A stretch of 64,000 nt of DNA, from positions 30,215,383 through 30,279,382 of the forward strand of contig OY743188.1 in assembly GCA_963555705.1 (NCBI GenBank). Direction: 5' to 3'. The position numbers and the translations under genes were made by a program. A model generated the notes under the pieces. That model was given only the letters and a program-made list of their open reading frames with translations, was not told the origin of the DNA and searched no databases. Numbering within the stretch: position 1 is the stretch's first letter; each line of letters starts with the position of its first letter. Shown one piece after another: positions 23,094-32,763 of the stretch. The DNA is from Ligustrum vulgare. Taxonomy: Eukaryota; Streptophyta; Magnoliopsida; Lamiales; Oleaceae.

Positions 23094-24147
23094 TGTTAAC
23101 GGTTGAAATATAATTATTCCGAGTCAGCTAGAAGAATAGGTGAATATCAGTTATGCAAAGAAAAAGTTGTACGTAGAAGAAGTGAACCCCAGTTCAAACT
23201 TACCTACCTGAACTTCACGTATGGTTTAATATATTTATATTCGGCTTTGAATAGCCAAAGTTGAGATCCCTTTATGAGCCACAGTGCTGTTCACCTGCGC
23301 TTTACACTCAGGAGTAATTTTATACGCCTTGCCTTGCATGTGAATTCATGCAAGGCAAATTTTTGTTGATTGGATGTGTTGTCAGCCGCTTTATCATTTT
23401 ATTTATTTTTATTTATTTATTTATTTATTTATTTATTTTGTCTTTTGTGTTTTTCGAAATTCTTTTTTTTTTTTTGGTTTTGTTTTGTAATTTTATTTTT
23501 TTTTTGCTTTTCAATATGTAATTCTTGGCTTTTATTTTACCTTAGGGTGTGTTTGATAGTCCATTATTTGCCATGAAAAATGCAAACTTTCTCCACCTTT
23601 TCTCAAAATCAACTATTTGATACAACAAATTTGCCCAAGTAAATATTTTCCTTATCTTTGTTCACGCGCCTGATTTGCATGGCATTGGAGGAAAATATTT
23701 GATTTGGCTTTTGGTAGTTTTTTATTTGCCATGTTACATGGCAAATCATTTTCGTCATGTTTGATCAATTTTGTTGTTATTATTTGGCTTATTTTTTATC
23801 CAAAAATTAATATTATTATTATCAAGTACAAATGTGTTTAAAAAGTAAAAAAAGAAATATAATATAAAGATAAGAAAATTAAAAAAAATAAAAATAAAAA
23901 ATAAAGGTTGTCAGCTATTTCCACAAGCAAGGCCTGTGTCTTACGCTTTGCCTTGCTTTTGCAAGGAAAAGCGTAAAATCTTCTTCTGCGCGCAATGCGC
24001 AAGAGAATAGCACTGTTATGAGTCATCTTCCCTTATATTTATAGGGAAAATGGATGAGCTAGCTTATTACAATATCTAACTGTCTGACATTACGACATAA
24101 CTAAACTAATTGAACTCTTACATAGGACTAAGTAGTTGACTTTTATC
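23094..24147 (-). repeat. Left (3') LTR of the Gypsy element, partial, split by a MITE
   Basis: Positions 23094-23280 plus 24025-24147 align with the first part of the right LTR (29692-about 30003), including GTTGTACGTRGAAGAAGTGA and ACATTACGACATAACTAAAC. The remaining 345 bp of the LTR (equivalent to 30003-30347) are missing. Substitutions between the two LTR copies show the insertion is not very recent. Confidence 0.82.
23281..24016. mobile_element. hAT-like MITE inside the Gypsy LTR (8-bp TSD)
   Basis: The 736-bp insert has short terminal inverted repeats, ACAGTGCTGTTC at the left and GAATAGCACTGT at the right. The flanking 8-bp duplication is TATGAGCC (23273-23280) and TATGAGTC (24017-24024). 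The right LTR keeps the empty site TATGAGCCATCTTCC near 29873. An 8-bp duplication is typical of hAT elements. There is no transposase; the interior holds ATTTA repeats (23400-23440) and GC-rich subterminal palindromes around GCCTTGCATG. Confidence 0.78.
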
Positions 24148-25190
24148 GCCGTCATTACGCTTGCGCGATCGCGCGCTTGTCCGACTGGGCCGCAGATCAG
24201 ATTTTTCTCGCGATTTTTGACAGGTTTTGGGCTTTTTGACCTAGGTTTTCTCCAAAACCTATATATACAACATAAGAGGCACGAAATTAAGACATTTGCC
24301 TCTCCATAGAACGATCCACAATAGAGAATTCAACATCAAATTCTTGGAGAATCAAGCATTGCAAAGGCGCGTGAATTGAAAACAGTTGAAGAATTGATAA
24401 TTGGTGCAATCTTTCCATTCTTTATATTATTTTTCAATGAACGTTTATTTTTACTGTTTTTTTATTTCATGATGATGTGTAACTAATTTTAACGTTGGGA
24501 TGAACGATGTAGCCTAGTTAATTATTTTAATGTCATATTCCTTGTTTTAACGCTTTAATGCATGTGTTGATTTATTATTGCGTTTAATGCGTGAATGAAC
24601 TGGCCACTTATTCATGATTTCATGTGTTATTTCCATAATCCGAGAGGTGAGTTAATAACATAGATCTAGGTAATAAATCCGGTAATTGAACGAGAGATAG
24701 AAATATACTCTTGTAATTATTGCGATCGTGTGTGAATTCTTATGTGTAATGCATCTAGTTAAGGAATATTCGGACCCGCTGTAGAGATACAAGGTTGACT
24801 TATTTAGGTAGGATTGATTTAAACTCAAGAGAGGAATCTCAATTTAAATTAGTGAATTCGACCGAACACACAAATAGGAAATAAAACTGGAATTGGAATT
24901 GATTTAATTAGCTAGGTGAATTCGTGAATCCCAACTACTTTACAATCTTATTTGAAAACAAAACAATTTAACAATTCTTTTTAATTAATTAGTTCCATTT
25001 CTTAATTCTAGATTTTTATTCTTAAAACGATTTTCATTTGTTCAAATAAAGTTAAGAACTGAAATATTTCGGTAATTAATAGCAGTCCTCGTGGGAAGGA
25101 TAATCCGAACTCTAAGGTCCACTTTATTACTTGATTGCGATATCGTACACTTGCGATTTCAGCCACAACAAAAACCTCGTTTGTATAACA
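24148..25190 (+). mobile_element. Unidentified LTR-like block replacing the integrase end of the Gypsy element
   Basis: This 1.04-kb block matches neither the Gypsy LTR nor its coding region. On the plus strand it has a TATA-like CCTATATATACAAC (24259-24272), a T-rich A/T region, and a tail around GTCCTCGTGGGAAGGATAATC and GTACACTTGCGA (25085-25158). That tail is typical of LTR ends or leaders of other plant retrotransposons. No clean TG...CA borders or duplication were found. It may be a solo LTR or a fragment joined by illegitimate recombination. Confidence 0.45.
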
Positions 25191-25191
25191 C

Positions 25192-25741
25192 ATCATCTAT
25201 CAAAGTTTCTGGAGGACCTGATTTTGAGCTTCCGAGCATCATCTTTGCTTGGGAGCACCACTTCCTCCTTCGAGTGCTGGATGATTTCATCCATCCAGCT
25301 CTTGTTTGTGTCGATTGCCATAGTTAACACCTCTGCTTCCGTTAGAGCTGAGTTTCGAACCTTTCCGATGGGGACACTGTCCATACTCTCGGCTCCTTCA
25401 CTAGTGGTGAGCCTAGCGAGAGCATCTGCCTGACTGTTTTGGGTTCTTGGTATCTATTTAACATCCACATGGATGAACTTCTTCAATTCTTTCTTACCCA
25501 CCTTGTGACAAGATGTCATTTTCTCCTCTTTGGTGTTGTAGGTTCCTTGGATTTGGTTCACAAGAGGATGGGAATCGCTATGTACAGTCATTCTGGTTAT
25601 TCCCATATCTCTTGCAGTTTTTAGACCTGCAATGAGAGCTTCATATTCCGCCTCGTTGTTGGTTGCTGGGAATTCAAAGCGGAGGGACTGGCAATACAAT
25701 AAGTTTTCGGGGCTGGACAAGAACAATTCCAGCTCCTGCAT
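25192..25741 (-). pseudogene. Gypsy/Tat pol fragment: second RNase H-like domain and following linker
   Basis: The segment 25741-25454 reads FEFPATNNEAEYEALIAGL...MTVHSDSHPLVNQIQGTYNTKEE, the extra RNase H domain found in Tat-lineage elements. NNEAEYEAL and HSDS hold the acidic catalytic positions. The next frame (25384-about 25205) reads SWMDEIIQHSKEEVVLPSKDDARKLKIRS, the linker normally found before integrase (only partial residues quoted). The coding similarity stops abruptly at the foreign LTR-like block, so integrase is missing. Confidence 0.8.
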
Positions 25742-25775
25742 AGTTCTCAGTAAATGAACTGTCTACATAAAGGGA

Positions 25776-26177
25776 CTAAAGCTCATCTCGGTCAGGCTGG
25801 CCAATCTCCATGTGGAATTCTACTATGAAGTCCGCCAATGCTTGCCCCTTGATTGCAGTCATTGGTTTGTAGGTGATATTAAATTGTCTCAGTTCTACTG
25901 CCCACTTCATCAATCTTCCCGAAGTGTCCAGTTTCTGTAACGTCTGACGTAGTGGATAATTGGTTAGCACCTCCAGTGAGTGCTCCAAGAAGTAAGGTCT
26001 CAGTTTTCTCGAGCTCATAACTAATGCCAATGCTAATTTTTCCATTGGTGGATATCTTAGTTCTGCATCTTTCAGTGTCTGACTGACATAGTAGACTGGG
26101 TGCTGGATACCATTCTCCGTTCTGATCAGAACTAATCTAACTGACCTCTCTATGACCACTAAGTATAATTCTAGCAC
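25776..26177 (-). pseudogene. Gypsy RNase H domain fragment
   Basis: The reading frame contains HPVYYVSQTLKDAELRYPPM, EKLALALVMSSRKLRPYFL and TNYPLRQTLQKLDTSGRLMKW, the standard Ty3/Gypsy RNase H that follows reverse transcriptase. A frame change separates it from the reverse transcriptase fragment upstream. The element's second RNase H lies just downstream (25741-25454). Confidence 0.82.
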
Positions 26178-27170
26178 TTCTCTTGGTACTGGTTTGGAGA
26201 TAGAGGCGGTGAAGCGAGTTGCACTTTCAGGTCTTCAAAACCTTTCTGACATTGTTCTGTCCAATGGAAGTTCTTCCCCATTTTTAGCGCTTCAAAGAAA
26301 GGTTTGTACTTAGCTGTCGATTTTGAGAAGAATCAGTTCAAAGCTGCTATTCTTCCAGTCAAACTCTGAGTTTCCCTTATGTTGGTTGGGGCTTTCATGT
26401 CAATCAGGGCTTTGATTTTTTCCGGGTTGGCCTCGATTCCTCTTTGATTTACCATGTATCCCAGGAACTTTCTAGATCTTACCCCAAAGGAACACTTTTG
26501 TGATTCAACTACATTTTGTATTGTCTAAGAATGGTGAACATTTCAGCCAGGTGCTGGACATGATTTGATGCTCTTTACCAACATGTCATCCACGTATACT
26601 TTCATAGTTTTACCAATTTGCTCTGCGAACATTCTGTTGACAAGTCTCTCGTAGGTTGCCCCTGCATTCTTCAATTCGAATGACATCATCTTGTAACAAT
26701 ATAGCCCCCTGTCTGTGATGAATGATGTATGTTCTTCGTCTGGACCATATATGGGAATCTGGTTGTAGCCTGAATACACATCCATGAAGCTCAACAACTC
26801 ATACCCCCACCGTGGCGTCTACCATTAGATCTATGCGTAGAAGTGGAAAACTGTCTTTGGGGCAGGCCCTGTTCAGGTCCGTGAAGTTTATGCATAGCCT
26901 CCAGGATTTGTTTTTCTTACGCACAAGAACAGGATTGGCCACCTACTCAGGATATCTGGCCTCCGGTATGAATCCATTTCCTAACAACTTCAGGATCTCA
27001 TTTGCGAGATCTTCATATCTCTCCCATTTGATGGATGGTGCTTCTGCCTTTTTGGTCTTGCTCCACAATCAATATTAAGCTTATGACAGGCCAAGTGTGC
27101 GGGTATTCCCTCCATGTCAGCATGAGTCCAAGCGAAAACATCCCTATTCTCTTTCAAAAAGTCTATAAGT
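26178..27170 (-). pseudogene. Gypsy reverse transcriptase, broken by stops and frameshifts
   Basis: The clearest piece is 26797-26543: LLSFMDVYSGYNQIPIY, ITDRGLYCYKMMSFELKNAGATY and the catalytic KVYVDDMLVKS. Upstream (27170-26800) pieces such as NRDVFAWTHADMEGIP and LNIDCGARPKRQK are visible between stops. The YVDD box is kept, but the frame is not continuous. Confidence 0.82.
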
Positions 27171-27921
27171 TATGATCTTACTATATCTTTGAGGTCTTTC
27201 CCAATCTTCAACTGCAACTCAGGCATATCTGGATCCAAGATTACCAACGTCAGGTCCTCCACCAGTCCGGTCCTTGTTCCATTCTGGTCCAAGCGTGGAT
27301 CTAATGTTTGGATTTCTTCAATCTGGTCTTCCGTCTGGATACTTTTTACTTGATGTACCCGACAGGGGCAAAAACTCAAATTACATTCTCGGGCATCCTC
27401 TGGTCTCCCCTCACTACTCCTACCCCGTGAGAAGTGGGAAACTTCATTGCATAATGGTATATTGAGGTGGCCACCTACAGTTCATGTAGAATAGGCCTTC
27501 CCAGAATGGCGTTATAGTTGGATGGTATGTCTGCTATGACAAAATTAGCTATTACTCGCATGGTGCATGGAGGATTCCCGAGTTCTATCATGAGTGCAAT
27601 CTGACCTAACGGTGTGACATAATCCCCGGTGAGACCTTGTAACTTCGTGGAGTAAGGACTGAGATGTCGTTCTTCCACTCCCATTTGGAGGCAGGTCTTC
27701 CAGTATAAGATGTTTATAGCACTCTAGTTGTCTACCAGAGTACGGTGGATCTTCACCCCTGAGACAGGCATGGTTATGATCAAAGCATCCGCATGTGGTT
27801 GGAGGACTCCCTCATCATCTCTTTCATCAAAACCAAAGGACTCGTTCTCCTTTACAAGAACTGGAGCCCTTGCTGATAGGATCTGATAACTGTTTTGTAC
27901 GTCCCCGATGTGCTGAAGCAT
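27170..27921 (-). pseudogene. Gypsy aspartic protease region with a stop at the active site
   Basis: The frame 27921-27724 ends ITMPVSGVKIHRTLVDN and then hits TAG at 27726-27724. It resumes as SAINILYWKTCLQMGVEER, through GQIALMIEL and ADIPSNYNAILGRPILH (27684-27475). The catalytic aspartate of the LVD motif is present, but the residue after N is a stop. The linker 27379-27170 leads into reverse transcriptase. Confidence 0.75.
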
Positions 27922-27928
27922 TTGCCTT

Positions 27929-29596
27929 TTAGAACCTTCCTAACTTTGACTTCCACTTACCAACATGCGGATCTCGGCTGGAGGTATGCCCTTGATTTCT
28001 GCTTGACCCTGCTTTTCTTGATTCACTTGAGGTTCTCCTATCTTTCAAGTGGCCCACCTTGATCAATTTGTCGAGTTCTATCCTCAGGTCTTTATAATAA
28101 TCCGTGTCGTGACCTACTGATATGTGGTACCTGCAGTACCTGGATTGATTCAGTTCAGATGAACCTGTCCTCAATGGCCTGGGCCTTGGCAACAAATTTC
28201 GGTCCTTAATGCTCATGAATATGGTTTTAGGTCGGGCTTTCAGGAGATCTACTGGTGTTGGATTGGATGGATGGGGTCGAAAACTTCCTAGTCCTCAAAA
28301 ATCTCGCTTCTTTTCTTGGCTGAACCTATCACTCTTCTGGGTTTCTTTTTCCTTTCCTTTGGATCTATCTTGATCTTTCGCTTCTCCTTTGTCTTCCAAT
28401 CTACTGGACTTCGCCTCTTCAGCTCCCATAGCCCTATCTGCCCTTGTCAAAAATTCTTGGAAGGCCTTCAGTCCCTCTTCATGCACTGTCCACCAGAACC
28501 GGGATTCTGGCCATAGACCTGAAGTTACCGCCATTAGGAGCGTGTCATCTGATATTTTATCTGTATCCATAATTTTTCGATTGAACCGGTCCAGATAGCT
28601 CTTCAGTAATTCAGTCCTCCCTTGCTTGATGATTACTAGTTGTTCCTTGGGGGCTGTCCTTGTCTTTGCAGCCATGAAGTTGTAGAGGAACTGAGAAGAC
28701 GTATCCTTCCAATTTGTTATGGAGTGGTCTGGTAGGGTACGTAACCACCTCTGAACCCTGTCTCCTAGAGTTATGGGAAAGGTCCTACACATGATGGCAT
28801 CACTAACTCCTTGTAACTCCATCTAAGAAACATACCGATCTATATGTGGTACTGGATCAGTTGTCCCATCATAGCTAGGTACTTGCGGCACCTTGATCTT
28901 GCTAGATAAAGTTTCTTTCAAAATTTCTTTCGAGAATGGGGAAGATCTGGAGGAAGCGTAATTATCAGTCTGGCCGTCCTTCTTTTGTTTACCTTCCAGA
29001 TCACTTAATTATTTTTTCAACGCGTTGAGTTCTTCCAAATTTCCTTTTCCATCAATACAAGGTGGATTGCTAAGGTCCAATGTCGGCATGTCTTCGGCAG
29101 TAGCCTTGAAATTCCTACCTTGGGTCCGAGTAGGTTCATGGTATAGACTTCGTGCAGATCTTTCTGAATGGTATGAAGTAGCAGGTTTTTTGTTCATCCC
29201 CAAAGTTTCACCCTTCCTGGTTGAAGCTATGGGATCTGAACCTAACCTGCTAAATACGTTATGAGTTCCTTTGGGCGACCCCCTGCGGGGAGAACGGGAG
29301 TTGCTCTCTCTAGTAGAACTTTTAGGCTTATCATGCACATAGTTGAGCTTTCGGCGCACTCGTTTGTTTTTAGGGGGTTGGTGAGATGGTTCTGGTATGA
29401 TATGGGGAGCCTGAGGATTTCCCTATGGTTGATGTTGCATCCTTTCAACTGCTTGTGTCAAATTTTGCAATTGATGCATTACCTCAACCATTTGGGGGTC
29501 CAGACAAGGCCTGACTTCCAGGTCATCTTCCTTCCTTGTCCCACCTTGTGCCTCCACCTTTTTCCCATTAGTGCTCCCGGAACCTTGGTCATCCAT
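27929..29596 (-). pseudogene. Gypsy/Tat gag with several in-frame stops
   Basis: The ATG at 29596 opens a frame reading MDDQGSGSTNGKKVEAQ. It is broken by stops at 29425-29423, 29011-29009 and 28825-28823. The main Gag domain (28822-28295) contains MCRTFPITLGDRVQRWLRTL, SQFLYNFMA and ELLKSYLDRFNRKIMDTD. A charged lysine/glutamate tail and a degenerate zinc-knuckle-like stretch (RYCRYHISVGHDTDYY, 28216-27929) follow in another frame. Confidence 0.85.
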
Positions 29597-29672
29597 GTTA
29601 TCTGAATATTGTTAAGGATTGTGAAGTATTCGAATGAACTGGTGGAATGGACTACTATTTTATCACAAGCGG

Positions 29673-29689
29673 CCCTCCTTCTAGCGCCA
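29673..29689 (-). other. Primer-binding site of the Gypsy element
   Basis: Read on the minus strand, the right LTR ends CAACA. Two bases later comes TGGCGCTAGAAGGAGGG, a typical position and TGG start for a tRNA primer-binding site. I do not assign the tRNA. Confidence 0.65.
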
Positions 29690-29691
29690 AT

Positions 29692-30347
29692 TGTTGACGG
29701 TTGAAATAAAAATATTCCGAGTCAGCAAGAAGAATAGGTGAATATCAGTTATACGAAGAAAAAGTTGTACGTGGAAGAAGTGAACCCCAGTTCGGACTTA
29801 CCGACCTGGACTTCACGTATGGTTTAATATATTTATATTCTGCTTTGAATAGCCAAAGTTGAGATCCCTTTATGAGCCATCTTCCCTTATATTTCTAGGG
29901 AAAATGGATAAGCTTGCTTATTATAATACCTGACTGCCTGACATTACGACATAACTAAACTAATTGAACTCTTACATAGGACTAGGTAGTTTACTTTTAT
30001 CTGTTCTAACTGATTACATGTCTGAATAACTGTTTCAACTACCATGTAAGAAAATAGTTATGACCTTGTTCAATCATTGCAAGTCAACATCTGACCTGAC
30101 TCTTCCACCTCGGACTTATAGACTGGACCTCGTCTTTTCCACCGCTGGGAATAAAGTCTGTCCGACCTAACATGTCCAGGTCGAAAATATGATTTGAGCC
30201 TCTCTCCATTTTGGAGATGATTTACTCGTTGTTCGACCTGGGGGTGTCAAATCGGACATGTTGATTCTCTTCAATGATCCGGCCTCAAAACCCTGAAATC
30301 CTCTAAACGTCTCCGTTTTGTCACCCAAGTGGAATTGCCCATTAACA
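29692..30347 (-). repeat. Right (5') LTR of the Gypsy element, 656 bp, intact
   Basis: It runs from TGTTGACGG (29692) to CCCATTAACA (30347), with matching short inverted ends. It aligns with the left LTR pieces and shows what was lost there. The right target duplication AATAG follows at 30348-30352. Confidence 0.85.
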
Positions 30348-30352
30348 AATAG

Positions 30353-31395
30353 CATAACACGATTTCTAATGTTATATACCATAATAATTGCTAAAATATT
30401 TGTTATATCATTTTTTCTTTTGCATATTTTTTTTTATTTTCAAGTTTAGAAAGTTGTTTTAGGCGAGAAACTATGTCTGTGTTATTTTTGACATGTCTTT
30501 CTTTTTATGTATGTAGATTAGATATATTTTTAATTTGCTTTCACTTGTTATCCTGTATTAAATTTCTAGTTGAGATCTTCGATTTGACATCCATATTGCA
30601 TATTTTTTCGACTTCAAAATAATACAATAATTATAAAAAGAATAATAATTAATACAAAAAATAGTTTATAGATAGTATTATAAAATTAAAATGATATAAT
30701 TTAAAATAAATGAGATATTAAGTTTAAAAAATATAAAAACTTTTAGATTTGATCTTTGAGAAGATTTTACGAACAATATGTTTACAGTTTGTTCTCATTT
30801 GTTACCTTGTATTAAACATCCCTTTGAGATTTTCGATTTGACACACATACATATTTTTCGACTTCACTATAATAAAATAATTATCAGGTAAATAATAATT
30901 ATTACAAAACAAAAAAATAGTTTATACAAATATTGATGTCATTAATAGCATAACACGATTTCTAATGTTAAAAGTGAGTGAAAAATGTGTTTTCTGTAAA
31001 TAAATTTATAGACAAAGTTATCGATGGATGCTAATTTTTTTAATTGTTCTTAATTTTAATAATTGTGTAAAGATTTTATGGTATAATGTTTTCGATATAA
31101 TTTCTTAATCTTCCACGTAGTCCGATTGTTATATCATGATAATTGAAGATTTTTGTAATTATTATTTTAACTTCTTGATTTCGTATGTCATACAACTTTC
31201 AATCACACATTCCACCACCCTTTATGAAAATCAATTAGAAACCTGATTTTATTTCCTATCAAACAGGGGCATTGTTTTTTAAATTTTAATAATTATTATA
31301 ACAAAATATTATTATTTTATGCATTTTATATTTTTTTGATTATGTAAAAGTATTAATATTTTATGAATACTTATCGAAATAGATATTGACGAAAA
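30353..31395. repeat. Right half of the Helitron-like segment: 245-bp repeat copies A' and B' plus AT-rich DNA
   Basis: Positions about 30510-30970 repeat the array seen at 22640-23088 (TTTTTCGACTTCAAAATAAT, AATAGTTTATAGATAGTATT, TTTTACGRACAATATGTTTAC). They include the intact pre-insertion site ATTAATAGCATAACACG. The rest is AT-rich with no coding potential. Confidence 0.7.
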
Positions 31396-31425
31396 CTTCT
31401 GTGCATCGTACGGGGAAAATACTAG
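31396..31425 (+). mobile_element. Helitron-type 3' terminus on the plus strand (hairpin + CTAG)
   Basis: The plus strand reads CTGTGCATCGTACGG (stem with two G-T wobbles), an 8-9 nt spacer, then CTAG (31422-31425) followed by T. It is close to the inverted copy at 21853-21882 but on the opposite strand, so the two ends face outward from one 9.57-kb segment. Confidence 0.55.
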
Positions 31426-31511
31426 TTATTTTTAAAAAGGAAGTATTAATTTGATTATTTTAAAAACGTATTATATTCAATTTTCACATTTTAGTAGTGT
31501 ATTTGTCTAAA

Positions 31512-31940
31512 GGATAGTTATATTCACACCACAATTTTTAATATTTACACCACATTTTAATTACATGAAAGATTTTTAATATTTGCTCACTTTTGTTTTT
31601 ATGTCCTCAATTTTTTTCCAAAGTATTATTATTCTTAACTTTCATTTTATTAATATATTTTGCTTTTAATCACAATTTATATCCAAATATTCTGCTAATG
31701 TGAATTGAAAAGAGGGGAAAATATTTAATTTTGACTTAAAAATACGAGAGATAAATAAGTTTTTTTTTGTTCTCATAAAAAATATTTTGGACAAAAATCA
31801 TCTTTATGGATAAGATATGAAAATTAATAAATGATTAATGATAAAAAATTTATATAAAAATCTTGAGAGTATAACTGTAAAAATAAGAAAAGTTTAAGAA
31901 TATTCATTAAAATTAAAATGTGGTGTCAATATAATTACCC
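31512..31940. mobile_element. MITE with about 22-bp terminal inverted repeats
   Basis: The left end GGATAGTTATATTCACACCA and the right end, read inverted as GGGTAATTATATTGACACCA, pair over at least 20 bp. The interior is AT-rich without open frames. A fragment of the same family lies at 3196-3224. I could not fix a target duplication, so the superfamily is open. Confidence 0.7.
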
Positions 31941-32060
31941 ATCTCTAAATATTCCATTTCGAGTGTTAACCAGTAACCAATAGCGGGCCAGGCTAAACCA
32001 GACTGTTGATTGGGCCCGTCCCAACTGATCCTGGCCTATTCCGGACAGCCCATTTAAAAC

Positions 32061-32091
32061 TTTCTCCAGAAAGTTCCGAGTCCCATTATAT
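32061..32091 (+). promoter_or_regulatory. Heat-shock-element-like site and TATA-like box upstream of the SR45a-like gene
   Basis: CCAGAAAGTTCC at 32066-32077 contains a perfect nGAAnnTTCn pair, with imperfect flanking units on both sides. A TATA-like TTATATT follows at 32085-32091, and the 5' untranslated exon starts soon after. Arabidopsis SR45a is reported to be induced by heat and high light, which fits. Whether this site works here is inferred. Confidence 0.4.
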
Positions 32092-32569
32092 TCACGCGTA
32101 ATGCGCAGAATTTCATTTTCGAGAGACTTCTACAGATCCAAATAGCGAGATTACAGGAAGAACTGAAAGGGAAAATCATTGTCGATCTTTATTAACAATT
32201 AAAGACGTGAGTAATTCTGTTAAGCTTTTGATTCTTCTGTTGATTTACAAAATTTCATTTGACGGTCTTTTTTCTTATAAATTTTAATTGCAATTGTTTG
32301 CGGATGCGGTGTTTTTTGTCGTTAATTTGCTGGCGATTGTTAATTGTACGGATTGTGCAGATAATTGGAATTCAATTCCATTTCAAATAACGAGTTCTAC
32401 ATATGAATGATTATGGAAAATATACTTGATGTATCGGGCAGATTATGTAAAATTATAAATTATTGAATTAGAATGGAAAATTGACAATTGATCAACTGTA
32501 GACTGTCACCAATCAATTTGTTGTTCCACGGAATTTCTGAGTTTTGATGTTTATGTCGTTTGAAATTGA

Positions 32570-32572
<3 letters not shown>

Positions 32573-32616
<44 letters not shown>
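32573..32616. repeat. CT microsatellite in the 5' UTR intron of the SR45a-like gene
   Basis: About 21 TC dinucleotides lie within the intron (32207 to about 32750) that separates the untranslated first exon from the coding exons. A reverse-strand Arg-Glu repeat frame here is an artefact of the repeat. Confidence 0.9.
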
Positions 32617-32618
<2 letters not shown>

Positions 32619-32763
32619 ATATGAATTTCTCTTATTTGTTGACACTTAATTCAATTTTTTTTCCCCTATGCTTTTCATGTTTTTTATGCTTTCTTTTATG
32701 GTTTAAATCTGTATTCATATGATTTTTATTAAATTATAATAATCTATAGGTGGTGTTTCGCAG

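Larger units (their letters stand above)
23094..30347 (-). mobile_element. Gypsy LTR retrotransposon, Tat lineage, defective, with nested insertions
   Basis: The element is 7254 bp, bounded by TGTTAAC...GTTAACA-type ends and an AATAG duplication. Coding is on the minus strand, in the order gag, protease, reverse transcriptase, RNase H, and a second RNase H-like domain, which is the mark of the Tat/Ogre lineage. The right LTR (29692-30347) is intact. The left LTR is interrupted by a MITE at 23281-24016 and lost from about 24148. Integrase is absent: similarity stops near 25200, where an unrelated LTR-like block (24148-25190) sits. Every coding domain carries stops or frameshifts. It cannot move by its own proteins. 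Confidence 0.88.

Noticed and set aside
23370..23576. Phenylalanine-rich plus-strand frame
   Set aside because: It lies in ATTTA/poly-T repeats inside a MITE.
32460..32645. Minus-strand frame with an Arg-Glu repeat
   Set aside because: It arises from the CT microsatellite in the SR45a-like 5' UTR intron.
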